NCBI RefSeq assembly: GCF_036370855.1
Contig: NC_088111.1
Span: 16,961,501-17,025,500 of the forward strand
DNA: 64,000 nucleotides
DNA from: Dromaius novaehollandiae
Lineage: Eukaryota; Chordata; Aves; Casuariiformes; Dromaiidae
Reading direction: 5' to 3'
The position numbers and the translations under genes are program-made. Below, in pieces: positions 25,601 to 40,268 of this stretch. The notes below the pieces were generated by a model that made no database searches, was not told the DNA's origin, and saw only the letters and a list, made by a program, of their open reading frames with translations. How positions within the stretch are numbered: position 1 is the stretch's first letter; the number at the start of each line of letters is the position of its first letter.

Positions 25601-26212
25601 AATTCACATAAAGTGAGAAATATTAGCAAGATTTAAAAATATCATAGTCACTGCCTATGCAATGTTTCAGTTGGAGTAAAAGACTAATACAATTCTCTAA
25701 GCTTCCACAACTCTGCATTAAATCGAAACTTTCTACCTCATTCTTTGTAGCCTAAAGACAGTGTTTGCATTAGAGAGAAGCAGGATATAAAGCAGTTATA
25801 TAGGGCACAATACTTCCGGAAATCTCTTAGGTTATATTTATTCTGGAAATGAGAACCACTCAGATCCACGAAACCTGTAAAAAGCAGCCTAGATTTTATT
25901 TCAGCAGTCTGCCCAAAAACAAAATTGAAATCTTAAAACCCTAGAAGCAGGAGTGGGAATAAGAAAGAACAGGAACTTGGATGAGCCTTTGCACCACACC
26001 GCAGACGAGGCAGCTGCCTGCTAGGTAGCGCTCTCGGCTGAAATGCGAGAGATTCAGAGTCGTATCTCTGCTCCCCACTGCCTACGAGAAGCAAAGTGTT
26101 GGGGAATGGCTTGAGGAACAGGGACACAGTCCTATGGAAATGCTTGTATAGGTGCTAGCTTGAAAAAATTACAGAGGTTTTGAACTTTACTTGACCTTTA
26201 GTTACAGCCCAG
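19646..26212. other. Long non-coding stretch, no gene seen
   Basis: Mostly unique AT-rich DNA. Low-complexity items: an ATT tract at about 20333-20348, an A/GA-rich run at about 20285-20312, and C- and T-runs at about 22283-22320. Open frames up to about 119 codons (24194-24553, minus) have no recognisable motif and lie in ordinary sequence. Confidence 0.55.
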
Positions 26213-26440
26213 TGTAGGTAGCAAACAGCACACCACTAAGGGACACGAGAAGTCCCTGGCAGCCGGCCAAGGGACTTGTCAGGAGGGCGTGTACAATTCT
26301 TATCCAATGGATGTGCGCCAAGTATGTGATCGAGAGCAGAATGAGCTATATAAGCTGTGCTTGTTACCAATGAAGTTGAAGCTTGTTTATCACCCATACT
26401 GGCTTCCCTCGTCCGTCCTGCCCTGACAGCAAAGATTAAA
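26213..26440 (+). mobile_element. Solo-LTR-like block of avian endogenous retrovirus type
   Basis: Starting at TGTAGGTAGC the block has the compact promoter layout of a retroviral LTR: GC-richer U3-like sequence, a CCAAT box at 26304-26308, a TATA box (TATATAAG) at 26347-26354, and a weak polyadenylation-like AATGAA soon after. A pyrimidine-rich GTCCGTCCTGCCCTGACAGC end follows. No internal gag, pol or env sequence is next to it, so if correct it is a solo or truncated LTR. Boundaries and target-site duplication are not certain. The overall wording resembles bird ERV LTRs, but the family is not assigned. Alternative: an ordinary TATA promoter. Confidence 0.5.
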
Positions 26441-29400
26441 ATTAGGATCAAACCTGTTGATACGAGAGGAAGTAATTTGCTGCATTGCTGAAGTTATCGA
26501 GTGACTACTTATAAACATCCAGAAACGACTCTTTGATTTTGTATTAATGGTTTTCCTAGGTCTGAGGAGGGGTGGGGAAAGCAATAAGCTCTTTTCCTAT
26601 TCTTGGTGGAAATAAAAGCCATTTGCTGAGTACAGGTGATACCTACTTTTCCCACTACCTCATTACAACTCCCAAGACAACTGCTCCTCCAAGAAGTCTA
26701 AAATAACAAATCAAATAAAAAATAATACACATTACATCTTCTACAGAGCCCTGAGAGAATCAGCATTAATGTCTGACAATTTCTACAGAAAAAGCTGAGG
26801 GCCTGTGTGACTGGAAATGCAACGTGAATATGGAAAAAAAGATCCAGAAACAAAATATCACCAACAAAACCATATGAGCTGAAACAAAATGAGCATATGA
26901 GAAATCCAGGAAAATGAAAAAAGTTGACTATGATAAAGGAAACCAGCAAGGCCTTGCTCAAACAAGAGCCACTTGTCAGCAGTAAGCTAAGCAAAATTTT
27001 TTTCAAGCCCAATTAGTTATTGCAAATATGCCTCTGACTCTTCTGGAGTTCAGAGGACTGTATCACAGGCAATCTCGGAGAATGATTTATCTGTATCTCT
27101 TTCCCACAGGATAATATTTATAAGGAAAAAAAAAACCCAAAAAATTATCCGTATCTACCTCAGCAGAAAGGAAACAATTGCATTTGAGATTCACCATGGT
27201 ACAGCAGCCCCGAGAGCAGAGTCACAGCTCCCCAAGACCTCCCCTGCCCTCTCTCATTGCAGTCTTCCTCTGAAGCATTTGCAAAAGGGAGGAGAAAAGC
27301 AAATAACCTGAGTTTTTAAATAAGAAGCATTCCTCTATACATTAATCTGTTTTGCTCATTGATTTTACAAGGGTGGCTTTTGATTTCCTAACCATCGATC
27401 AGATACAAGCCCCTCTCTACACACAGCATCTCCTTTGGTGACAGAAGGATGTCTTTCCTTGCACTTTGCAAAGACAATTCTCTTTGCCATAGCACATGTG
27501 GTGGAACAGCGGCTCAGAGAATAGCGGTAACGTGGACTGAGAGCTTGTGGGACTTGAGCTCCACACTAGTCTCAAACGGGTTTAACAAATCATTTATTAC
27601 ACCAGGACCAGAGTTGATTCCACTACACGATGCATCGATAAAAGTAAGGATGCTCACGACCACGTGCAGCCTAGGGGTACTCACCGCTTGGAGAGGCATT
27701 TCAACCCAATCTAAACACAGAAAATAAGCATCACAAACTAGCTCTGCTGACTGTAGAAGAGGAGCCACAAGGCTCCTCAAATAGCCTCCCTGTCACTCCA
27801 GGCCACGGGCTGCACAAAGCAGAGCAGGCTGCGCGCTCAGACATGGACAAGGACTGTTCTCTTCTCGCAGCAGGCACCTCCCGGGGTTTGTGCCTCCTGT
27901 GCTCCTCACTGAACCTGAGTCGCTTTCCAAGAAAAACGTGCTGCCTCTTCCCCTGGGGACTACGTGCAAGGTTTTGCGCCTCCCCAAAACAAGCTTCTTG
28001 TTCCCTTTTCCTCAAATTACCCTCCATCCAACCCACGCCCAATCATCCAAACCTAAACAAATCTCACGCACTGTCAAGCAAACGGGAGAGTCCTTACTTT
28101 CTGTCTACAAATAACAGGCACGCTGGAAGTCTGGCATGGCTTTTCCAAGGCCGAGGCCCTGTGGGGACATAGCCTGCAATGTTCAGAGAGTGTTTGGAAG
28201 CTCTAGGATCAAGTAGGGCACTTCAGCACTACAAACAAGCTTCAGTTCTTGGCATATCCACGCCAAACACTTCTTATCGCACAGCCTCACGGAGCAGGAA
28301 GGACTGGTGCTCCAGGTAACACCTGAAAAATAGAAGCTCTCCAAAGAGACCCCCTGATGTTTCTGCAGACATCCCTGTTTCCATCCCCCATATTTTACTG
28401 TCTCAATTAGTAGTCCCAGGAAGTGAAAATTTCCCAAGTCACTAGTCACTTTTAAAATTATGCAAAAAAATTACTTTATCAAGGAGTTGATTCTGCTCAT
28501 TTACTTCACAGGCTGCTCTAGCACTGCACATGAATTAAAGATGCGGACTCAATTCACAAACACTGGAGGCATCAGATGAAAGATTGTTTGCCTCAATGCC
28601 CTGCTGTTACTGTAACGCAGGTAGTTGTGCAGTAAGACTACAGCCCTCTATCCCAAAGGTGGCCTTCACCGTCACTACAGGGCTGTATATGCCTGCAGAT
28701 AGCCATTTGCAATCCAAGTGACTATATAGGCTTAAATAGCTGGACCATATTCCCATGTAAGATAGCTTCACTGATATCAGCTGATCTTCATCACCAAATA
28801 TCTGACACTGTCAATAGTTTTTTTGGAGCAGTTTCTACACCAAGCTCAGAAAGCTAAGTACATGTAATAGAAGAATAAAGTCTGAACACAAAACCTCATA
28901 CTTGAGGAATAACAACATCAGACCTCTTCTTCCCCCCTTCTCCTTTGGGGTTGTTTTCTCTAGATATTACATAGCTTATTCAGTAGGGTTGCTTGTTGAC
29001 TTCTGAAAGAAATCCAACACTTTTTCCATAAAAGAACTTAAATCCAGCCAAAAACAGTTCTGTCTCCAACTGCTCACCTCTAATTGTAACTTCACAGAGT
29101 GTGTGCATTTAACTACTGACTGGTCTTAATATGTTAGCTGAATTCACTTTACAACAGAAGTCAACACTTCCTGTCTGTCCCTTATAAAATGTATTGCCTG
29201 TTTCCACATCTCAGTTTGAATCAAAAACAGAAATTTATCAATAAGCTGCTCAAAGGTAAGACAGGCAACAGTAAAGGGATCAAAGCATTCGCAAGGATTG
29301 CCTATCAACAGTAAGAAGCAGATCGGTTTTTAATGGCTTTGGCTACTTGGCACAGAATACATTAGGCTTCCAATGTGACATATGATTTATGGAACAACTG

Positions 29401-32400
29401 ACCAATATGATTCGCTTCCATATATCAATGCAACCATGCCAGTAGTGGTGAAAGGTGATGCTTGAAAACTGGAAAATATTCAGCACGCCAGGAGTAAACA
29501 TCAGTTGCACGGTCAGTTCACACAGCCCTATTTTCAAAGGATAGATGAAGACTCTGCATTTTCATACATGTATAAACAGCACAAGTAGATACAGGATCAA
29601 CAAGGGTTGTAACTGCCTCTTACTCCACATACACACAGTCTGTGAATAAATTCTACAATAAATATCCCTGATCTACTATATCCAGTTCCAGACACATATA
29701 TCGAGCCCATTATTTTTAAATCACAGGAGTTCCAAGTTTATATCTTAAGTTTTACGATGTGAGCTTGTTAATCGTAACAAGAAGTATGACTTTGAGAGCC
29801 ATAAGCAGCCTCGCAGGGTCGCACTGCGTGGCCTGTCAGCCGGTGGCGCAAGTCAGCGAGGCTCCACCCAGTGTCGCAGCTCTACCTCTCTTCATACCAA
29901 CTTCGGGTCTCCCCTGCAACTACATCATAAATTACTTCCAATTAAAATAAATAAATAAAAGGGTCAAATTCTTGGCAACAGAAAGAAAATAGGTGAGTTA
30001 TTCTGTAGCCCTTTTAGAAGAACCATGCAGTAAACCACTAACTTCTTCAGCAAAGGCCTTGCACAAAGCTACTCCCGTTTATGACACAGACGCGGTTTGT
30101 AAACGCAGTGCTCAGCGCAGAGGCTACTGTCATCGACAGAAACAAGAGCATGAACAATGAACAAGTTCCTCTGCTTTGTGGGTACACATCATGTCTTCCT
30201 TGTCTCTGCGTCTTAGTTACGTAGCCCTCATGGGTGTAACAAGCAAGCAACTGCTCTGTAAAAAAATGACCAATTTTGCTGAAAAGCTAGGAAGGATGTT
30301 TTTCCTCCAGCACTGCTGACCGTTTCCCACATTTCTCAATGAGAGGAAATTAAATTTTCTGAGTGTCTTGCAACAATGTTGTAGTTGTTGCCCTCATCAG
30401 CTGTCTGCTTTGAGAAATGGCTCGCCTGCTCCTGGCCAGGCCTCTCCTGGGGAATAGCTCCATGGGGCTGCTTACTCATTTGCGGCCTTCGGATGCAACA
30501 TTCACCTGAACCAACAAGTAGCTTGTGTATCACACAAATTATCGCTGCTCCTCCTCTTTCTGAAGATGTTAGCAAGTAACAGTAACATCCTAACCAACCA
30601 ACGCCCTGCTTTGAGAGACATCCTCTATGCTGAAAATCTTTCCCAGTAGGGCTTTCATATAATTAAGTACTGCACAACATATAATTGTCACAAAATTAAC
30701 AACAGATGAATGCCTAATTGAGACTTCAGCTGTGATTGTTGTTTTAACACACTTTGCAGTTCCAGAAATTAGGATAATTCCCAAGTTTACTCCAGTTACA
30801 GTCAGAACATGAACCCTAATGGTTTTGTGACATCTATTAGAGCTCATTCAAGAAAGAAAAAAGAAAAGTGAGTCTAGGTGGTGCTTCACTAGTACTTTTT
30901 CACCCTCAAAATTTCAGCAATGGCACATACTTCAGCAATTGCATGCAATAATGCACAATTTAATTGGAAGTCTAAGTTTTCACTCCAATGGACAAGATCT
31001 TAGCTTTCAACTCCCAAATCAAGGTACACCTTACCTGTTAGAGGCCCACTCTCTCAATACAGCTGCTTGAGACAGAAATGTACAAGACGATTTGAGAGAG
31101 AAATCAAAGGGGAAAAATTATATGGTATATTCTCATAATTTTCATTCCTGTTTCATACCAACAATAATTTACGGGGAAGGACAACAATTTTGAAGATGTT
31201 TTCAGGCTATGAGATAATTGATTAGCTATTTATAACATGAGAAAAGCATAGTTAGATTACAGATTCCCATGCTTCAGAAAAATTCATTGCAGAGCTACAA
31301 GGATGCAAGACTTAAGAGTTCTTTGCTGTTCTACATAAACTTGAAGATAACAGAATACTACAAGAGCATCTCAGGTTTCAATTACACATCTTCCAAAGAG
31401 CATGGAGATGCAAGCTCTTGTTGAGGTTTTTTGGGAAGGTAACGTTTTGTCAGCATGGAATCAGTATGAGCTGATGATAAGTAATTTGACATGAACACAG
31501 TAGACCCATAACTGTATTTCAACATTTCAACAAAAATGGAAAAATGAACTATAAAAGAATAAAACTCTTCCATAGCATTGGCACTTCCATTTTATACAAG
31601 AGGGAAGGAAAAACAAGATTCAGTCCCAGTTCAAAAGGCTATTTAAGTATATTCGTAATTTGAAAGTTAGATGTGAAAATATTTTCCTGAGTAGGGATGC
31701 CTGATTGCCTAAGAAATTCATTTTAATTAGAATTAATGTTTACATTTTCAGTGGATTTAAGGAATTTGGAATACCTGTTTCACAAAACCATACACGACAT
31801 TTCATTATATTCCAGTTCATTATAAGCAGACCCTATAATGAACAGTGGAGGAAGTAACTGCATAGCCTGTAGTTTGAACAAAAGGACTGAGAATAAGGGC
31901 AACTAATTAACGCAGAAATTGTGTTTCCATAGCAATATAAAAGCCAAGATAAAAAGTATTTTAGCCAAAAATATGATTTCCCACACTGGTAGGATGTAGC
32001 TTGTTGGGCTTGGGGTGGATGGGGGAAAAACCCAAAGTACACCAACAAAAAACACCCCAAAACCATGCAGAAGAATTTTCTGCTTTGTTATAAGATCCCT
32101 GTTTTGTACAGAAGAAGATACAAACAAAAGCTAAAAAAAAAAAAAAAAATTCAGAGATGGTCACTGAATATTTAAGTATTTGCTTTAAAAATCAGATGTG
32201 AAGCATAAGGAAAAGGATATTGAAGAAAAAAGAGGTGTGAAACAAGAAAAGTGGCATGCTCCAAGTAAAACATCCTAAGGACCAGATGCAGCATGCAGGA
32301 AGGAGTAAGCACCCCGAGTAACGCTTGCTGCCTAAAAGAGACTTTTGAATGTCTACAATGTCCCATCTGGCACAATTCCTCTCTGGAGGGAACGGCTTGT

Positions 32401-35400
32401 ATACCGTGGAGTGCAAACTCGTCAAGCGTTGAGTCTATAACCTAGCAGGGAAGCATAAGGAATGCAACGTTCTCCAAGCACAACTGCGAGAGTGAAGACA
32501 CGCAACCAGAGCAAGTGGTGCAAGTCAGCAGAGCTTACTTGTACTCATCAGCAATAGCCCCATTTGCACCGCTCAAAGAACCACCTCATCACCTACAGCA
32601 CAGGTAACCGAAACTCCACCTTTGGAGCCGACAGCATTAGTACGGATTACACCTACAGAATAAAGCACTGAACACGGTACCCTGGGCATTCGCTGTGCCA
32701 TTCGACAACAGACTAGCACTTACTCTCAGGGTCGACTGGGAAAGACATTAAATCTGTATAGTTAGGCTTCAGGCTAGCAGGCAGGAAGAATGGGTGAAAT
32801 TCATCCTTGGCAGAGCCAAAGTCTATGCACCTTTAAACCCTTGGTTTAGCCTATATAACTGTAACTGATGGCGTGAAGTGTTAAGCATAGATAAGCGTGA
32901 CAATGACAAGCAAAAAAAAAAAGTGCTTTTTTTTCCTCCCAAACAAAATACACACTTCCCAGTCTGAATCACCTGAATGAACAGAAGTGCAAGTGGTCCC
33001 TAATAAGTCATTTAAAGACTGTTGGTCGTTTTTCACAATTGTTCAACAGCAATTTGATACTGAACACTGAAGCAAATCAATAGATGAAGTTCAGCTAAGG
33101 TTAGCACTTTTATTCATCCTCAGTGTTGACCTGTTAACCTACAAACCAACCCAAGTGAGCAGGATTCTGCAAGAAATGGCACAAAATGTCTCAGACAACT
33201 TCTCTTCCATTTTCAAGAGCCATGGATGCTCCATCTCCCTTACCCAGAGCGTGTCACAGGCAAACTACTGATTTTGATTCTGCCTGTAGCACAGCACGTT
33301 TATCCAAGTATCAACACCACATAGCCTAAACACATCTCCAATTTACAAATACTGTATACAAAGACTGCAATAACACAGCTTTGCAATGTTTCTGAAAAGG
33401 CTACTGAAGGATAGAGAGTCAGTGGATTGCTCATATTTCTTCTCATTATTATTTACTGCTCATAAAAATCTTCAAGTTTTTACAACTTCTGAAAATCAGT
33501 CCTTCATCTGTCATGGGGGAAATCATCTTTGGATGGCTCTTCATAATTTCTGGACCCCTGCTCTTACTACCTATTCTGTCAGTGCAATATATTTTTTATT
33601 AGAACCAGAAAAATAAACCATCCTAAGCCTAGCTGTCAACCGCAGCTGACTGAACACATCCAAGACACATTAGGTGGGTCGGTAGGCATGTGTGGTATTT
33701 ACAGTACTCGGTGAAAGACCACATTTAGCTTTAAACAAGGATTTATATAGGGGAAGATGTACTCTTACATGGAAGTCTGATAAACTGTGGGCAACTTTAT
33801 TTTTATATTAAGGCAAAACCAAAACTTTGCTCAGACCAAGCAAGCACAGCAAGATTTTTTTCAAGGACAGCTGGCTTCGGATTCTAGGGAGAGTCCTGCT
33901 GCAACGGTTCAAAGTCACTTTGACTAAAACAAATGAAAAAAAAAAAATCTAGATTACAACAGATGTAGAATTTTCTAAAACAGAACCGTGCTTCAGGAAA
34001 CATAATTCTTCCTGGACTTGCAAGATTTCAAAAGGTCAAAGGAAGTTCGGCATTTTACTGAAAAGAAGTAAGGGAATGCACATTACTTCCATTTTCCAAA
34101 CCAGTTTCATGGAGACAAAATGGGAAGAATAGGAAGACAAGGCAATCAAGATAAGAAATAACCCTGGAATAAATTGGAAAATAGACGACCTCATACTCTA
34201 AAGCTGACCACAGAAATTAACTCTTTTTCCCTATGCAAATAACAATTCAGTCCATAAAAATGAAGCCTATATAATTGTAGTTCTTCACAGTGCTCATGTG
34301 AAAGTTTGAACTACATGAAGGTGCTGACACGAGTCCTATAAAATTCTTAGGTACACACACACGCCGGTTTGTGGGATTAGAACTGCACCCAACATTCATT
34401 TCTGTGCGCTGGATCCTGTTTTGCAAAGTCTCCGAATTCCCTGAAATTACATGTAAATTCTGTTTTCAGAGCTGAGACAAGCCTTAGATGGGGTACGCTG
34501 TCCTGGCTGCTTGGAAAGGGACAAACTCCAAGCTAAGCATCAAGGCTGTCCCAGATGAACCAGTGAGATATCTGTTGCCAGCTTCAACAACATTACCAGC
34601 TCCTAAATGAAGACTTTTTTATTTTTATTGTGTAAACCACCATAAAATTAGCCAAGGCAAAGTGATTCTCGCTTCAGTTATAACTCCTAATGGAATATAG
34701 CTTGCAGGAGAAAAGGCGAGTATTTCATAATGATACCACACACATGTAAATTTGGATTTTACAGATGTCCTGGGAACAATCAAACCTTTTATAAGCTGTG
34801 TTTCACAACTTCAAGGGAAATCCACAGCAGGTTATCTCCTTTTATGTGATTCAGAAAAACACGAGAAATAGTTTATCCATCTACTTAGTCTTCACCAGAA
34901 TGCTGACAATTTATCCTGTCTTGCAGAGAATGTACAAGTGCAGGTACTGCGCTCAGCAAATCAAGGATAGAGAGGAAAAATTGTAATTTATCTCTTTGTG
35001 CCCATACCAAGAATACTGAGTGACTCCAAGAATATTTTCTGCAATTTTTTTTTTAATTTTCTAGCAATAACCATCATACCCTAATGAAGATGATTTGTGT
35101 TTTAAGAACATAAATCTATTTCAAGGTCTAAAGAAATCACATTTCATGGTTAAAAAAGTCCAATTACTTTTGGAAGATATCCAGATTTTTCAGAGTTATT
35201 TCTTTTCTTAGGAAATACTACCTTAGCTTCTCCGACTCCAGTGAGAGGATAATAGGGTTTCCTCCTACTAGTTAAACCCCTTCTACTTGAACAAATGAAT
35301 ATTACAGGTGGCAGAAGACTAATCACTTCTACAGTTCCTGGAATTGGGTCAGAGAATATATTGTTATTATTAAACAGACTCAAATATTTTATTTATAAGC

Positions 35401-37909
35401 AAACCAATTTAAAAAAATCACATTATTAAAATTACACATATTGAGACCTACACTTCAGTCCTAATGAAATCAACAACTAATATTTCACATGACCAAGGCC
35501 AAAGGAAGAACAAACAACGAAGCCTGAAGACTGAAAAGATTAACCCATTTGCAAGGAAGCACATAGACTGCTTATTGCCCCCACGGCACCTTCCTTGTCA
35601 TGTCTTGAAGGGCCTAATGTTACTAATGAATTCAGAGTTCAAGTACCACGCTGAAGTAACTAAATGGATTGCACATGAGTGAACTGAAGAACGGTGAGGT
35701 TCTGGATCATGTCTTGAGCAGGTATACACCAGTGAGTAGTCAACCTTCATTACCCACAGTATTGACTCAGCCCTGGAAGCAGTACAGCCAATTTCCTAGT
35801 GTACTGCAGTAATAAGTGCTGTTAACTTGAGCTGGGCCTCAGTGAGCCACCTCTGTATTTCAGCATCCACAGTTGGACAAGTTTGCAGTGCAGGAAAATG
35901 CCTCCCATGGATAATTCAGATTAGATTGTGGCTTGACTGATGACAAATAGCATCGGTTACTACACGCACTTGTGCTGTGGCTTTCACGTGAGCTTTCTTA
36001 CGCATGACATTACAAATGCATCCGAAGTCTACAATGAAAAATGAACTGATTAACTGTATCAGTGTTTCTAACTCTGTTGCTCCCCTTCTCTATTCTGCCT
36101 TTTCCACAAGAAAAATATTTGGCCCTAACATAGCAGATCTGTGCTCTTGGTTCTGTAATGGTTAAATACGTCCAAAAACTTCAAGATAATAACTTTCCAA
36201 ATATTTTGCCCTTTACATTTCATGTTTCTTCCCTTCATGCGATATTTTCAAGCAGAGAAACTGGATCTTGATGATTGGAGTTGGGACATCACGAAGCGAG
36301 GTTTGTTGTCATTCAGTGAATAATGCTGTTGATATGGCAAAGCATATAATTATGGTTAAAAGTCCTAATTTAAATGATAATGATAATGAACATCACTCTC
36401 GTGTTCTTTTCAAAGCTGCATTAAGCTACTCCACGGTAACTCCACAACAACATAAAGCAGTTTTCATTACAGTGAGGCAATTCACAAGAGGAAATTGTTC
36501 GCTTCCCGCAGGAGCTGACAGGAGGTGTGAAGGGGTTCACTAAAATCTCTTGCACTGCCACGTGTTTCAAAGCTATAACAGTATCACCAGCTAGAGAATT
36601 TGGATACATCAAATGCTTCCCTTCCACCCAACTGATAATACACAGCCACAGGACTGGCTATTCTTTTTTGAAATATTATGCGGTGAGATCACGTTTCTAA
36701 GCGTCTTAGACTTTGGTGCAGGACTCAATAGCCCATGTAAATTCCAGAAAGCAGAGGCTATTCCATTCAGAAGTATACATCTGTGGGCAAGAATACAATG
36801 CAGAATAAGGATTAAGTTTTTACCTGGAACCACCAATGACAATGATAATGCTCAGTGTCCCATATACTGCTGCACAAAAGCATCTGAACTTCCATTTAGA
36901 TCTTCACTAATCAAAATAACAAGAAAATGTAGTTCTTTTACACATTCTTTGCTAGAATTTTAAATATCCTCTTTACATCATCAAAGCGTCCCCTTTCTAG
37001 GGCAGTGCCCATCTCTCCTCTCTACTCATTTCAGGATATCTAAACCACAAACTCCTATGCGTATGAACGCACAGCAGGATTCAGAGCATCTTCCCACCGC
37101 TGTTTGTCCAGTCCTGGGATCATCCAGCCTCAGACATACGCACCGTTTGTACATAATTTCTTGAGAGCCCTGATATACAACACTGTTTAGTCCTTAATTA
37201 TGAAATGGACACTTACACAGGGAGAAGCAGGCTTTTCACTGATTGCTGCTCAGTCAATGCAAAGCTTCAGAAAATATGATGCAACTTGCCATCTTCTTAC
37301 ACATTCATACATGCATTTAGGGAAGTAATTCCCCAAGAACAGTGTATCTAGGTACCTGACTCCTCCGCTCCATAAGTCACAGTTTGGATTTATTGTTCAG
37401 ACTAGTAACAACAGGCTTATGACCATGTTTAAGCCTGCCTCCAGGAAGCTATCCAGCTCTGAAGACCCAGCTCTAGGACCTGCAACACTTTATGCAAAGT
37501 GACAGCTATTGAGGTGGTGCCTAGTTTCCTCTGTATCTACACTACTGTTTCTTTGCATAACCATAATACATCTTATCTACTGGCACACACGTGCATCCCG
37601 CTACAGGAATCCTCGTCAGTTGGGAATATACATTTGTCAGTAGCTTCATTGCAGGTGCTCAAGAAATCCCACGAGGGAAAAAACACACTATTCCAGGTGG
37701 AAGTAATGTAACAGAAATCTGTCTTTGACAGAGACAACTTATATCAACATAAAACAAGGTTAAGGAGAAGAACTAGAAACAGCAACCCAGGAAAAAGATC
37801 AGAGCTTTCACAGTGACACAGGACAAAATTCAACCTTGCCTTTTAACTGCTTCCTCGAGGAGGTATGCAAAAGCGTGCTGGATGAAAGAATCAGACTCAT
37901 CCCCTTTCC
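26441..37909. other. Long non-coding stretch, no gene seen
   Basis: AT-rich, mostly unique DNA. Contains A17 at 32133-32149, a short inverted pair TACAGCCCT/AGGGCTGTA at about 28640-28686, and chance open frames (for example 36268-36543 plus; 27731-28172 both strands, slightly GC-richer). None has recognisable domains or convincing splice sites on both sides. Confidence 0.55.
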
Positions 37910-37965
37910 AGAGCCAGCAAAAGAAAAGGGAAGGAGGGAGGGGAGGAATGGGAAGAGAGATGTTA
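37910..37965 (+). repeat. Purine-rich tract with a G-quadruplex pattern
   Basis: An almost pure A/G run. G tracts at 37928-37930, 37936-37938, 37940-37943 and 37950-37952 with short loops satisfy the simple G3-N1-7 quadruplex rule. Confidence 0.6.
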
Positions 37966-40159
37966 GTAAAAGTTCATATCTACTTCATTCTACACATGCT
38001 TATACTCTGAATAAGGCCATAATACTATCGATCATGACATTGAGTAAAGGGGCTGTGATATGATAATGTCTCTAAATAGCTGCATTAAGACAGCTGAAAT
38101 TTTCACTTCCATTTTGATGCCTATTTTTCAACCAATACTGCAGTGAATTTAAAATTTCTTCCTTCCCATGTCTTCTGTAAGCTATGCTCTTAATAGGCTA
38201 GATAGTGGAACTGTTGTTCAGTTTGGGCTAGCTGAAGATTTCCTGAAACATGGAAATCTCCAGTAGAAAGGGAATATTTTAATTTCAGAAAATTGTGGAT
38301 TTATTTTTTCTGCTTGTGTATGTTTTTTGTTGTGTACTGATTTCATTACAACTCAGTGTCCACATTTGACATCTTTCTTATACTCTTTAACCTAAGTATA
38401 TCACTGTGTGTAAAATGAAGAGCATAACATACTTCCACACTTACGTATGTAAACCTTAAATATCACTGAAGACACTGCAGTTAATTAATATTAAGAATAG
38501 CAAAAAAAAGAATAAAACTGAGCCATGATTTTTACTGGCTGCTATATTTTCAACATACTTCAACATAATTTTATGCAGTCAAAATCATTACCAGTTAAGT
38601 CTCAGGAAATGAAACAACATAATGAAATGCCAGAACCTGACAGGCTAGGTAATAGGGAAGAAAACCCTAGTCCCAGCTGCTAACTGAACTGTCATTTTAA
38701 ACACAGCACTGATTACAGTAGAAGTGGATTCCAGACTTGCCAACAATAGAGATAGAGGAGAACAATGGAACTATCAAAACTACCCACATCAGCAATATAA
38801 GACCAGACTGCCAGCAGAACGGTAGAAAAAGTTTAATTTCTCTAAGAACAAAACATTCATGTAGTGTTCAAAGAGTTTCTGCCACAAAACATGCTTAGAC
38901 AAAGGGCAGATACCATAAAGAAAAAACCCAAACCCCCAAAATGTCCAATTTCTCCTTTGTAGTGCACCTTTATTGCTAGCCATCTAGGTTGCTCCACTTG
39001 ATCAAAAAATACTAGTTACCTTTTATCAACTTGTTTTAAAGTTGCCTCATGTATTCTCATGTATAACCCTGCACATCTGACTAACAGATGTGCACAAGGA
39101 TGCGGACACACAAGTGACATTGGTTTTGGCCTACAGAAGGCCGCTGTCTTCATGAGCATATTTTATGTGAAATACAGCAAGTAGATTTTTTTTTTTTTTT
39201 AATTTCAAAATGTAGGCCTTAATACTTTGTTTCTTCAATTCAACAGATCAGAGAATTCAGAAAGAGTGAGGAATGAAACAAAAACAGATAGAGGCAAGAA
39301 AGAAGAAAACCCATCAACTAAAAGGATGGAAGGAAACAGAGAACAGCAAAAAAGCTCCATCATCATTATACAATTTACGAAGAACCAGAGCCAATATCAT
39401 TAAATAGAATTTTACATTAATTTTCTTGCTCAGATGAATAGGGAAAAATTTACATGACACTCTGATTTCAAGCTTATAGGATATAAAAATTGTAAATGTA
39501 ATATTTTTACAATTAAAACTCTTTTTATTCACCCTTAATTCATGAGCTTTTTCTTGCATTTTTTTAATTTTGCTTCAAACCAAAGTAACTAAAAATACTA
39601 AAAGAAAAAAGGAAGGAAAAGTGTTTTTCCAAATGATCGTGTAGTCTCTGAACTCTAGTTACCAGTCTGGGAAAAAAGAACAAAACATATTGTATTGCGG
39701 GATTCTTCAAAAACTGTATCCGTCAATGCAGTAATCCATACTGACAGTATCTCAAGGTTCTAGTTATGTTGCGATCCATCTCAAATAGAAGTGGAATAAA
39801 TGTTTTCAGGTGTCTTAACAACAGACCGAACAGACCTACCAAAACGCCACTGGTCTGGTTTCTTCCAGTAGAACCAATAGTTCGATATTTTTAAAGATTC
39901 GGGGTATATGAAGCACACTAAATTCAATGCTTTCAACATGTTAGCTATCTAGCTGTTTTTCCCCCCACCTGCACTCAGTATCATTATTATACAACATGGC
40001 AGCTTTAATCGATTAGCAGAAAAAGAGTAAATATGCTTTGTTGAGATTCTTCTCATGTCCAGGAACCTTGACTGAGACCATGGTGTCACCACACTAGACA
40101 CTGTTTAAACACATAGCATGAGATAGCCTATAGCCTAATGAGTTTATAATCTAACCAGA
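37966..40159. other. Non-coding stretch
   Basis: AT-rich with T15 at 39186-39200; no gene or recognisable repeat family seen. Confidence 0.6.
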
Positions 40160-40268
40160 CATAAGTAACGAACTGCAGGGAAGTGATTTACCCTAGTTCA
40201 GGCAGCTCATCACCAGAAGACTGGTGAAGAGAATCCAGATCTCCCATCAGCTCAATTCAGTAAAATAC
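40160..40268 (-). repeat. MIR-type SINE relic, minus orientation
   Basis: The plus strand runs GGGAAGTGATTTACCCTAG, GGCAGCTCATCACC, and GAGAATCCAGATCTCCC. This follows the antisense MIR order 'agaggtgaagtgacttgccc', 'cacacagc', 'gggaatagaacccagatctcc'. Clear order, moderate divergence. Confidence 0.5.

Noticed and set aside
28639..28686. Short inverted pair TACAGCCCT / AGGGCTGTA
   Set aside because: Nine-base arms about 30 bases apart are common by chance; no RNA family matched.
36268..36543. 91-codon plus-strand frame with a GATAAT-rich middle
   Set aside because: No homology recognised, no flanking splice or promoter signals; chance frame.
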